NCBI GenBank assembly: GCA_016187325.1
Contig: JACPJY010000097.1
Location: 1-11,983 of the forward strand
DNA from: Rhodospirillales bacterium
GTDB lineage: Bacteria; Pseudomonadota; Alphaproteobacteria; Rhodospirillales; Casp-alpha2
DNA length: 11,983 nt
Direction: 5' to 3'
Of this stretch, positions 1 through 6,697 are shown one piece after another (position 1 is the stretch's first letter; each line of letters opens with the position of its first letter). Under the pieces are notes generated by a model. That model was not told the origin of the DNA. It did not search any database and worked only from the letters and a program-made list of their open reading frames with translations. The position numbers were made by a program, and so were the translations under genes.

Positions 1-374
1 ATGCGGCCCTGTTCCTCGAGCACGATGCCGAGACCGTTGCCGGCACCGGCCAGCTTGGGCTCGATCTCGAGGGCCCGGCGGTAGGCGGCCTCCGCCTCGG
101 CGTTCTTGCCGCGCGGCCGTAGCGTCTCGGCCAGGTGGAAATGGAACTCGGCGGCATCGGGCTTGATCGCGACAGCGCGAGAGATCAACCGCGCCGCGTC
201 CTCGGCGCGACCTTTCCGAAATTCGGCGAGGCCCAGGAAGTGGAGCGCGTCGGGCTCGTCCGGCGCCTCGGCGAGGACACGACGCAACGCCGCCTCGGAT
301 TCGGCGGTCTTGCCCTCGGCCTGCATGATGACGGCCTGATAGATGGCGTCCTTGAGGCTGCCCTTGTCAGCCAT
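1..374 (-). CDS. TPR-repeat protein, N-terminal part (runs off left edge)
   Basis: The 124 residues seen start with MADKGSLKDA and contain no stop before the window edge, so the C-terminal part is missing. Helix-turn-helix tetratricopeptide repeats are visible at about residues 7-37 (degenerate), 41-74 and 75-108, with a fourth starting near 109. They show the usual A/L/G pattern and the closing Pro (EAPD, AIKPD, EIEPK). There is no signal peptide, so it is probably cytoplasmic. The ATG at 372-374 overlaps the stop of the upstream acetyltransferase by 8 nt, which supports translational coupling and this start. TPR domains at the end of such loci often precede a glycosyltransferase domain (SPINDLY/O-GlcNAc-transferase type, or FlmG-like flagellin glycosyltransferases). 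Here that is only inference, because the diagnostic half is not in view. Confidence 0.85.
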   Translation of the reverse strand, partial: MADKGSLKDAIYQAVIMQAEGKTAESEAALRRVLAEAPDEPDALHFLGLAEFRKGRAEDAARLISRAVAIKPDAAEFHFHLAETLRPRGKNAEAEAAYRRALEIEPKLAGAGNGLGIVLEEQGR

Positions 375-906
375 GGCCCTTGGCGAAGCGCGCGGTCAGG
401 ATGGCGTCGACGGCGCGTCCGTCGAGCACGAACTGCCTACGGCGACGCCCTTCCTCGATCATCCCGGCCTTGTTCATGATCTTGAGCATGGCCTTGTTCT
501 CGGCCATGGCGCCCGCCGTCACCTTACGCATGCCGCCGGGACCGAGCAGATAGTCGACCACCGCCATCCACGCCTCGGCGCCGAGGCCGCGGCCCCATGC
601 CTTCTTCTCGCCGATCAGGATGGCCACGTCGGCGGTGCGATTGGGCGCGTCGATGGCGCTGTTGATGTTGCCGATGTGGCCGAGACCGCGCTCTTTCTCG
701 ATGATCGCCCACAGGTGGCTGGGCCCGCCGGCGAACGAGCCGACAAACTCGCGACAGCTGGAGAGGGTGTGACGGCGGTGACGTTGCTCGGAATAGCGCA
801 CCACTTCGGGATCGTTGAGCCAGCCGACGTAACGCTTGGTCAGGAGCTCGTCGGCGAACGCCGCCAGGGTCAGGCGCCTGGTCTCGAGAGTCGGGGCTGT
901 CGCCAT
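367..906 (-). CDS. GNAT family N-acetyltransferase, RimJ/PseH-like
   Basis: A 179-residue protein of the usual GNAT length. It would transfer an acetyl (or other acyl) group from CoA, most likely to an amino group on a nucleotide-linked sugar given its neighbours. It opens with LETRRLTLAAF, the typical RimJ-like first strand, followed by WLNDPEVVRYSEQR at about 29-42, a motif common in sugar acetyltransferases such as PseH. The acetyl-CoA-binding segment is ILIGEKKAWGRGLGAEA (about 96-112), and NKAMLKIMNKAGM (about 137-149) is the classical motif B. The ATG at 904-906 is chosen because a GGAGG (918-922) sits 11 nt upstream. A longer frame, open to 1122, would overlap the preceding gene and begins with low-complexity arginine-rich sequence. 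The gap to the upstream stop is 20 nt. The exact substrate cannot be told from sequence. Confidence 0.9.
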   Translation of the reverse strand: MATAPTLETRRLTLAAFADELLTKRYVGWLNDPEVVRYSEQRHRRHTLSSCREFVGSFAGGPSHLWAIIEKERGLGHIGNINSAIDAPNRTADVAILIGEKKAWGRGLGAEAWMAVVDYLLGPGGMRKVTAGAMAENKAMLKIMNKAGMIEEGRRRRQFVLDGRAVDAILTARFAKGHG

Positions 907-926
907 GTCCGTCGTCGCCTCCGGCC

Positions 927-2075
927 TTAAGACCGGCCACCGCCAGCCACTAGGCCGGCCAGGAAGTCCGCCATCCGGTCGAGCGCGCCGAACTGTATCA
1001 CTTTTTCCGCCGGCGTGCCCATGATGCGCGCCGGGTCGGCGACGGCGGCGGGCAGGATGTCGCGCAGCGCCTTGCGGGTGTGGACGGCGGGGATGACGCC
1101 GAGCCCGACGCCGGTCAGCCACTCGGCCTCAATCGGCCTCGGGACGACGCTGAGCGCGGCGCGGCCGATGATCGCCGCCTCGAACAGCAATATAGATGTC
1201 ATCCCGACCACCAGGTCGGCGGCGAACGCCGTCTCTAGCGCCACCCCGCCCTGGCTAACGAAGTCGATCTCGCGGCGGTAGGTGACGAACTCGGACTCGC
1301 GGTTCTTAGGATGCAGCCGCAGCACCAAGTAGGGGCGGGGCTGCACCGCGGCCAGCGCGTCGAGCACCTCTTCGAGCACGATGTCAGTACGCTTGTCGCT
1401 GCCGCCGCGCCCGGCCAGGGTGTAATCGTCGCCGCGCTGGAAGCCGCCGGGGATCAGTCCTTCCGACACCTCGGCCAAGAACGCTACGACCGGCTGGCCG
1501 CCTGGCGCCAGGGCGGGAGCCTCGGGCAGCACCCGGGCGCGTATGGCGGCCTGGCCAATGCTCGCCAAATTGCGGCCTTCGGCCCACACCCGGTCGTAAT
1601 AGGGATGTCCGCAATCGACGACCCGATCGGCGGCGAAGCCGAGCTTCAGGAAACGTCGGCGAGTGAGGTCTTCCGGCACTAGCAGCCGGTCCGGCGCGAA
1701 GCCGAGCGGATTGGCGCCGCGGCCGCGGAACCGATACTCGGCGGAAGCCGGCCCGTCGACGAAGCCGACGCTGGCGACGCCTCGCTGCCGGGCCTCGGCG
1801 ATCAGCTTGAGGCCGAGAGTGTCCGGGTTCTCCGACGTTCCGGCCAGCACCAGGCGTGGCCGATGGGCATCGAGGAGCGCCGCTGCCGCGTCCTCGGAAT
1901 CGTCGGCTTCGATAAAGCGGCCACCGAGTTGGGCAAGATAGGGCCGGGCGTGGCCGGCGGCGACGGTCGCGGCCTTCAGCCCGCGATTCGCGAGCGCCCC
2001 CGGCAAATCGACGATGCTGTTGGTGGCGCCCGGGTCTTCGACGAAAATCAGGATGTCCGTTGTGTCGCCGGCCAT
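927..2075 (-). CDS. GT-B-like protein of surface-glycan locus, function unassigned
   Basis: A 382-residue protein with no signal peptide or membrane segment. I do not recognise a precise family. The layout suggests two Rossmann-like halves. The first opens with DILIFVEDPGATNS (about 7-20) and includes GFVDGPASAEYRF (104-116). The second carries VLRLHPKN (251-258) and ADLVVGMTSILLFEAAIIGR (286-305). A basic HP[KR] strand followed by an SD/AD-hydrophobic-G-x-[ST]S-x-x-x-x-EA segment is what nucleotide-binding C-terminal lobes of GT-B enzymes show (UDP-GlcNAc 2-epimerases, CDP-glycerol or polysialyl transferases). It could therefore be a glycosyltransferase for the sugar made here, or a NeuC/LegG-like enzyme; the sequence does not decide. 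The start at 2075 lies 25 nt after the Gfo/Idh stop. An in-frame ATG at 2123 would overlap that gene and adds a non-conserved-looking 16 residues. Confidence 0.8.
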   Translation of the reverse strand: MAGDTTDILIFVEDPGATNSIVDLPGALANRGLKAATVAAGHARPYLAQLGGRFIEADDSEDAAAALLDAHRPRLVLAGTSENPDTLGLKLIAEARQRGVASVGFVDGPASAEYRFRGRGANPLGFAPDRLLVPEDLTRRRFLKLGFAADRVVDCGHPYYDRVWAEGRNLASIGQAAIRARVLPEAPALAPGGQPVVAFLAEVSEGLIPGGFQRGDDYTLAGRGGSDKRTDIVLEEVLDALAAVQPRPYLVLRLHPKNRESEFVTYRREIDFVSQGGVALETAFAADLVVGMTSILLFEAAIIGRAALSVVPRPIEAEWLTGVGLGVIPAVHTRKALRDILPAAVADPARIMGTPAEKVIQFGALDRMADFLAGLVAGGGRS

Positions 2076-2100
2076 GCACCCGTCCCGGTTATTGCCCCGA

Positions 2101-3126
2101 TCATTGGAAATGCAGGCGGCCATAGCCTTCCGCCGCCGACGTCAACACCGCGTTCAGGACCTTTTCGGTCATTAAAGCCTGCTCGCCGGAGGTCCACGGC
2201 TCGGCCTTGCCGGCGATCACATCGGCCAGGTTGTCGTAGATGTTGTAGAGCGCCCGGCCGACCGTCGGCTTCAGCACCTTCGGCCGGTCGGAGGCGATCT
2301 CCATGGTGCTTTCGAGGCCGCGGTTGTCGGCCAGCGGATAATGGAAGATGCCGAGGCTTTCCTGGTAGAGCGCAAGACGGCCATGCTCGCCCCAGATGTC
2401 GAGGCCGACCTCGCGGTAGAAATGGAAGTCGAGTGGCTGTGCCATGACCATCACGCCGTTCGCCAGCGTCAGTGCGAAAGTCGCCTGCCAGTCCTCGGCG
2501 AGCGGCGTGTTCGCCAACTGCGTGGGCTGGTCGAGCGCTTGCACCGTCGCCACCTCGCCCATCAGCATCTGCACGAAGTCGACCAGATGGCTGCCGTTAT
2601 TGAACAGACCATTGCCGTAGGTGGCGAACACCGCCTGCGGCTTGCCGATGCGGTCGGCGAGCCCGCCGGCGGCTAGTTGGCGATAGAGATCGTCGCCGCG
2701 TCGCCAATAATTCACCATCACCTTGACGTCTCGCTTGCGGCAGAAGTCGACGAACGCCTCGCCTTCCCGGCCGCCGATGCCGAGCGGTTTTTCCACCAGC
2801 ACCGCCTTCAGATCGGGCAGCTGTTGCACCGTGTCGGCACGGGCGCGACCCGGCGGCGCGGCGATAACCACCACCTCGGGTCTGACGCGATCAGCCACCG
2901 CCGACAGATCGCCGCCAACGTGCGGCACCTTCCAGTCATCGCGCGCCCGCCGCTGCGCCGCCTCGGACGGATCGACCACGCCCAGCCAGTCGAAAGCCGG
3001 ATGGTCGCGCAGCACGTGGGCGTGGGTGGCGTAGGTGAAATGGCGCGCCATCTTGGCGTCGTCGCCCAAGCCGGCTGCGATCTGACCGAATCCGACCACG
3101 ATGGTGCGAAGCCCGCCCTTGCTCAT
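2101..3126 (-). CDS. Gfo/Idh/MocA family NAD(P)-dependent oxidoreductase
   Basis: A 341-residue protein of normal family length. The N-terminal Rossmann fold has TIVVGFGQIAAG (8-19, pattern GxGxxxxG). The family signature EKP is at 112-114 within LVEKPLG, and the catalytic-site segment NNGSHLVDF (176-184) supplies the usual His180 and Asp183. In surface-sugar loci these enzymes oxidise or reduce ring carbons of nucleotide sugars, commonly producing the keto group that a DegT aminotransferase then uses. One such aminotransferase is two genes upstream. The ATG at 3124-3126 overlaps the stop of the cytidylyltransferase frame by 4 nt (ATGA), which fixes the start and implies coupled translation. 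Because the upstream gene now terminates early at 3287, that coupling may be lost. Substrate and direction of reaction are not readable from sequence. Confidence 0.93.
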   Translation of the reverse strand: MSKGGLRTIVVGFGQIAAGLGDDAKMARHFTYATHAHVLRDHPAFDWLGVVDPSEAAQRRARDDWKVPHVGGDLSAVADRVRPEVVVIAAPPGRARADTVQQLPDLKAVLVEKPLGIGGREGEAFVDFCRKRDVKVMVNYWRRGDDLYRQLAAGGLADRIGKPQAVFATYGNGLFNNGSHLVDFVQMLMGEVATVQALDQPTQLANTPLAEDWQATFALTLANGVMVMAQPLDFHFYREVGLDIWGEHGRLALYQESLGIFHYPLADNRGLESTMEIASDRPKVLKPTVGRALYNIYDNLADVIAGKAEPWTSGEQALMTEKVLNAVLTSAAEGYGRLHFQ

Positions 3127-3931
3127 CGCCCGGCCTTCCTCCGCTTGCCTCCGGCGCCGCCGAGCAGCTCCGGCTCCCGGTCGAGCAGCCAGATGACGTC
3201 GGCGGTGCCGAAGGTATCGCCGAACGCCGGCTGCAGGCGGGCGTAGATACCGCGGATCAGTTCCAGGTCTTGCGCCGTATCGAGCACTAGGCGCAAGTCC
3301 GGCCGCAACAGCGCCGGTGGCGCCTCCAGGTGACGGACCCGGTAGCGCTTGGGCGCTTGGTAGAAATGCAGGGACACGTGCTCGCGCACCGCCGGATCGA
3401 AGACGGTCTCGGCCACTTCCTCCAGGTCCTTGAGGCGGAACACCTGGGCTCGCGCACCGCCGGATCGAAGACGGTCTCGGCCACTTCCTCCAGGTCCTTG
3501 AGGCGGAACACCTGGGCGTCGACCCCGTCCGGGAACGACCGCTTGCGGGTGGTGGTGACCACGTCGCAGTCGCCCTCGGTGAACGCCACTACGCCCATGT
3601 CGATGACCGCGGGGTCCAGAAGCGGCATATCGCCGCACACCTCGACCACCACGTCGGCGCCCATCATGCGTTGTGCTCCGACGACGCGCGCCAGCACGTC
3701 GTCTTCGCTACCGCGGAAGCACGGCACGTTTTCCCGCGACGACCATTCGACCAGCGCGTCGTCCCTGGCATTGACGGTGGTCGCCAGCACGATGCCGTCG
3801 ATGCGCTTGGCTCGCCGAAGCCGGCACACGAGCCGCGTCAGCGCCGGCGCGCCGGCGACATCCATCAGCACCTTACCTGGCAACCGGGTGGAGCCCATGC
3901 GCGCTTCGATGCTGGCAACGACCTTGCTCAC
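3123..3931 (-). pseudogene. SpsF-like cytidylyltransferase, frameshifted by a 68-bp tandem duplication
   Basis: Reading from the GTG at 3929-3931, the protein begins MSKVVASIEARMGSTRLPGK, the nucleotide-binding signature of SpsF/NeuA-type CTP transferases (CTP_transf_3), and has EVCGDMPLLDP near 97-107. The frame is native through Glu161, then enters 53 unrelated residues and stops at 3287. The correct C-terminus (REHVSLHFYQAPKRYRV onward, to GKRRKAGR) lies in another frame and ends at 3123. The break is an exact 68-bp tandem duplication (3380-3517); 68 is not a multiple of 3. Deleting one copy gives a 246-residue protein, close to the 240-residue paralogue at 5210-5932, whose matching segment reads REHMTTFIYAHPENFRI. 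The GTG start follows the aminotransferase stop by 4 nt. An assembly or read error, a recent mutation and a reversible switch remain possible explanations. Confidence 0.88.
3380..3517. repeat. Exact 68-bp tandem direct duplication inside cytidylyltransferase gene
   Basis: Positions 3380-3449 and 3448-3517 are identical over 70 nt by eye, a period of 68 with a 2-nt (GC) overlap at the junction. The identity ends sharply on both sides: 3379 is T against G at 3447, and 3450 is T against G at 3518. The unit encodes the stretch from Gln-Val-Phe-Arg-Leu to Ala-Val-Arg-Glu of the SpsF-like protein, so this peptide appears twice, in two frames. The perfect identity suggests a recent event or an assembly artefact. 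Confidence 0.97.
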
Positions 3932-3935
3932 TAAC

Positions 3936-5213
3936 TCATGCTTTCCCAGCGGCGTTCAGCTGCTTGCGGTTTTCGTGCACCTTGCGGATGGCAGCGACGA
4001 ACTTGTCGGCGAGTGCGTCATCGGCGTCGAAGGCGCACGGCTCGAACAACACTGCCTCGCGCTCGTGCAGGCGCTCGCTCACCGGGCAGAGGCCATCCTC
4101 GTACGTCCGGTCGCTGAGCGTGAACGGGAAGCCATCGCGACCGATCGCCTTCCGTTGGCGGAATACCGGCAAACGGTACAGCGGTGCCACGTAGCCAATG
4201 AAATGCGGGAAACCCTCGGCCGCCAGCGCCTTGGAGAACAACTCGCGGCTGACCCCGACAACGTCGGCATCGAAACGAACGAGCCATGCGTAGTAGTTGT
4301 GACGGCAGCCGTGGCGCTCGGCCGGCACGGTCCAGCCAGCGAGATCGCGGGTGCCGTCGCTCAGCGCCTTCGCCAGCTTCTCCCGGCGTGCCACGTGGGC
4401 GTCGATGTTGGCGAGTTGGACCAGCGCCACGGCAGCCGACAGCTCAGTCATGCGCAGATTGAAGCCGACGAGATTGGTGAGATCACCCTTCGCCATTTCA
4501 GCGGCGGAATTTTCCCCGTGATTACGGATCATCCTGAGCCGGTCGGCGAGCTTTGCGTCGTCGGTGACACATACGCCGCCCTCGCCGGAATGGATGTGCT
4601 TGTGGAAATTGAGGCTGTAGACACCGATGTGGCCGACGGTGCCGGCCCGCCGCCCATCCTCGCTGGCAAACGGCGCCTGGGCGCTGTCCTCGATCAGATA
4701 AAGACCACGGTCATCGGCGAGCTTGCGTAGGCGCTTCAACGCCGCCGGATGGCCGAACAGATTGACGGCAAGGATCGCCCGCGTCTTCAGCGTGATGTTG
4801 GCAATCACCGATTCCGGATCTATGCAGAAGGTTTGGTCCTCGACGTCGGCAAACACCGGGATGCCGCCATAGGCCAACGGCGCCATCGCCGTCGCCGACA
4901 TGGTCCACGGCGGCAGGATGACTTCGTCGCCGGGGCCGAGTCCGATGGCGCCCATCGCCGCGACTAGGCCCGAGGTCGCCGAGTTCACCGTCACCGCATG
5001 CCCGACGCCGTAGCGTTTCGCCCACGCGGCCTCCAGCGTCTTGACCTTCGGCCCGCCCATGAACTCCGGGCCCGGACTGCCGTAGAACCCGGAGAGAACG
5101 CCGGAGCGTACCACCTCGCGCACCGCCTCCTCCTCCGCTTTGCCCATAGAGGGATAGGGGGGAAGCGGCTTCGCGATCACCGGTTTGCCGCCAAGCAGCG
5201 CCAGCTTGCTCAT
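3936..5213 (-). CDS. DegT/DnrJ/EryC1/StrS family PLP-dependent sugar aminotransferase
   Basis: A 425-residue protein, at the long end for this family. It would transfer an amino group, usually from glutamate, to a keto carbon of a nucleotide-linked sugar in the cytoplasm. Visible signatures are VNSATSGLVAA (76-86, phosphate and cofactor contacts), EDSAQA (175-180, Asp and Gln contacting the PLP ring) and LNFHKHIHSGEGG (201-213), in which Lys205 aligns with the Schiff-base lysine. NLRMTELSAAVALVQL is the conserved dimer-interface helix. The segment GSPGPEFMGGPKV (45-57) before the fold is unusual and may mark a subfamily. The ATG at 5211-5213 is chosen because it overlaps the upstream stop in an ATGA and has AGGG 5 nt upstream; another ATG at 5255 lies well inside the preceding gene. 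It sits between two SpsF-like genes and near a Gfo/Idh gene that could supply its keto substrate. Confidence 0.94.
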   Translation of the reverse strand: MSKLALLGGKPVIAKPLPPYPSMGKAEEEAVREVVRSGVLSGFYGSPGPEFMGGPKVKTLEAAWAKRYGVGHAVTVNSATSGLVAAMGAIGLGPGDEVILPPWTMSATAMAPLAYGGIPVFADVEDQTFCIDPESVIANITLKTRAILAVNLFGHPAALKRLRKLADDRGLYLIEDSAQAPFASEDGRRAGTVGHIGVYSLNFHKHIHSGEGGVCVTDDAKLADRLRMIRNHGENSAAEMAKGDLTNLVGFNLRMTELSAAVALVQLANIDAHVARREKLAKALSDGTRDLAGWTVPAERHGCRHNYYAWLVRFDADVVGVSRELFSKALAAEGFPHFIGYVAPLYRLPVFRQRKAIGRDGFPFTLSDRTYEDGLCPVSERLHEREAVLFEPCAFDADDALADKFVAAIRKVHENRKQLNAAGKA

Positions 5214-5932
5214 AGCACCCTGCCTTTGTTTTCGACCGGGTTCGTCGCCCGCCACTCACGCGCAAGCGCGAGCACGTTGTCGAGGGTCATCGACTTGTTC
5301 GACTCGCGGAGCCGCCGTATCAGCCAGTTGGCCTGCACCAGGTCATCGGCGCTGTCGACGGTCAGCGGCACCTTCTCGGAGCCATCGATCCCCGACGTGA
5401 CGTTGTGGATGCGGAAGTTTTCCGGATGCGCGTAGATAAAGGTGGTCATGTGCTCGCGGTGCGTCGCGTCGTCAGTCAGGTCGGAAAGGCGCCTCAGCGC
5501 CTCGATCTCAATGACCTCGAAGCTCATGCCGGCGGGGAAGGTGCGCGGGAAAAGATTGGTGGTGACCTCGACGCCGACTTCCTCGTGCACCGCCAGCATG
5601 CGGTCGATCAGGTCGGGATCGATGAATGGGCTGTCGCCGCAAATTCGCCCGAGCACCGTGAGCCCGTAGGCCTCGGCGCAGGCTAGGCCGCGGCCGAGCA
5701 CGTCGAGCGCCGAGCCGCGGAAGACACGGGCGCCTTCGCGCGCGGCATACTCGGCGATCGGGTCGTCGGTCGGTCGGTCGGAGGTGGCGACGATGACCAT
5801 GTTCGGCCCTTTGGCGGCCAGCGCCCGGTCGATGACATGGCCGAGCAACGGCCGGCCGGCAAACGGCTTCAGTGCCTTGCCAGGTAGGCGTTGCGAATCG
5901 AGACGCGAGAAAATTACCGCCGCGACGGTCAT
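5210..5932 (-). CDS. SpsF-like cytidylyltransferase (NTP transferase family), intact
   Basis: A 240-residue protein of the CTP_transf_3 group, which includes NeuA, KdsB and SpsF and joins CMP or another nucleotide to a sugar or sugar phosphate. Its N-terminus, AAVIFSRLDSQRLPGKAL (4-21), is the glycine/arginine/lysine nucleotide-binding loop, and GRICGDSPFIDPDLID at about 95-110 holds the metal-binding Asp segment. REHMTTFIYAHPENFRI marks the C-terminal part shared with its broken paralogue at 3123-3931. The start ATG overlaps the stop of the upstream acetyltransferase by 4 nt (ATGA), and its own stop overlaps the next start the same way. A (CCGA)4 tract lies within the codons for Ser-Asp-Arg-Pro-Thr-Asp. 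The sugar activated is unknown; a nonulosonic acid is plausible but not shown. Confidence 0.92.
   Translation of the reverse strand: MTVAAVIFSRLDSQRLPGKALKPFAGRPLLGHVIDRALAAKGPNMVIVATSDRPTDDPIAEYAAREGARVFRGSALDVLGRGLACAEAYGLTVLGRICGDSPFIDPDLIDRMLAVHEEVGVEVTTNLFPRTFPAGMSFEVIEIEALRRLSDLTDDATHREHMTTFIYAHPENFRIHNVTSGIDGSEKVPLTVDSADDLVQANWLIRRLRESNKSMTLDNVLALAREWRATNPVENKGRVL
5766..5781. repeat. Short tetranucleotide repeat (TCGG)4 within coding sequence
   Basis: Four perfect copies of TCGG on the plus strand (CCGA on the coding strand) lie in the intact cytidylyltransferase gene. A gain or loss of one unit would shift the frame. Four units is short, and such runs also occur by chance in GC-rich coding DNA. 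Confidence 0.9.
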
Positions 5933-6672
5933 CGGAAATCGTCCTTCAAGGCAGAGGCCGCATTCGGATTGACCCAGTGTAGCGTGATCCGCCGGTCAGC
6001 TTCCACAAAGCCGGCGCCCCGGTACAGCGCGATCGAGGGCGCGTTGTCGGCTTGTGTGCCCACCCGAATGGTCCGACCGCGGCCGCCATAGTGGGCAAGC
6101 GCGGCCTCGACCAGCCGGCGCCCCAGTCCCTTGTTCTGCTGTCGAATGTCGACTGCGATCAGATCAATGACAGCTTCCTCGCCGTCAAGCAGGCAAAGAT
6201 TAAAGCCGACAGCTTGGCCACCGTCGCGGACGACAAAACAAGCATCAGCCCGCCCGCCAAGGTCGTTCAAAACCCACCGCTCACGGATTCGATCAGCGAC
6301 GGTGCCGGACACCTGGGGATCGCGGTGCAGCCGATCGTTGGCGAACGCGCGCCCTGCGATAGCAACACAGGCCGCGGCGTCCCCGGCCTCCGCAAACTCG
6401 ACGCCCTTCGGCATCGGCCGGGGATGAAGCGTCCGGCGGAACGTTACCAGGGTTTCGACGACGCGGAAGCAGCCCTTCCCAAGCGCCGGTATCACCGCCG
6501 ATCCTTCCGGCACCCGGCACGATACCAGCCAGACGCCAGCGGCGAGCCAGCCCGCGATCAGCGAATCCAGGCCAGCGATTGCCGCGGTGTCGTCGCTGGA
6601 CAATGCAAGGCGGCCCACCGGTACGCCAAGGAGGTCGGTCTCGAACGGCTGAAGCTGGAAATCGATGTCCAT
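5929..6672 (-). CDS. GNAT family N-acetyltransferase, WecD-like
   Basis: A 247-residue protein, longer than a minimal GNAT domain, as is usual for WecD-like (dTDP-fucosamine acetyltransferase type) enzymes that carry an extra N-terminal alpha/beta lobe. FETDLLGVPVGRL (10-22) matches the start of that lobe. FANDRLHRDPQV (110-121) corresponds to the RFHxDP-type motif of the group. IDLIAVDIRQQNKGLGRRLV (169-188) is the acetyl-CoA motif A with QxxGxG at Q179-G184, and NAPSIALYRGAGF (210-222) is motif B. The role inferred is acylation of an amino group on a nucleotide sugar, the amino group coming from a nearby aminotransferase. The ATG lies 25 nt after the methyltransferase stop without a clear Shine-Dalgarno sequence, so the start is slightly uncertain. 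The stop overlaps the next ATG by 4 nt. Confidence 0.9.
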   Translation of the reverse strand: MDIDFQLQPFETDLLGVPVGRLALSSDDTAAIAGLDSLIAGWLAAGVWLVSCRVPEGSAVIPALGKGCFRVVETLVTFRRTLHPRPMPKGVEFAEAGDAAACVAIAGRAFANDRLHRDPQVSGTVADRIRERWVLNDLGGRADACFVVRDGGQAVGFNLCLLDGEEAVIDLIAVDIRQQNKGLGRRLVEAALAHYGGRGRTIRVGTQADNAPSIALYRGAGFVEADRRITLHWVNPNAASALKDDFR

Positions 6673-6697
6673 TCAGGTGACGAAAATTGTGGCGCCG

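Noticed and set aside
2076..2123. Upstream ATG at 2123 for the GT-B-like gene
   Set aside because: It would overlap the oxidoreductase by 23 nt and add residues (MAACISNDRGNN) unlike a protein start. The ATG at 2075 gives a spacing similar to neighbouring genes.
3123..3638. Separate 171-residue gene carrying the cytidylyltransferase C-terminus
   Set aside because: Its first part is translated from the wrong frame of the upstream half. Only the section after the duplication is native, so it is the displaced end of one gene and not a gene of its own.
3330..4730. Long plus-strand open frame of 466 codons
   Set aside because: It lies antisense to the aminotransferase and the broken cytidylyltransferase, which have clear motifs. 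Its product has no recognisable domain, and long antisense frames are common in GC-rich coding DNA.
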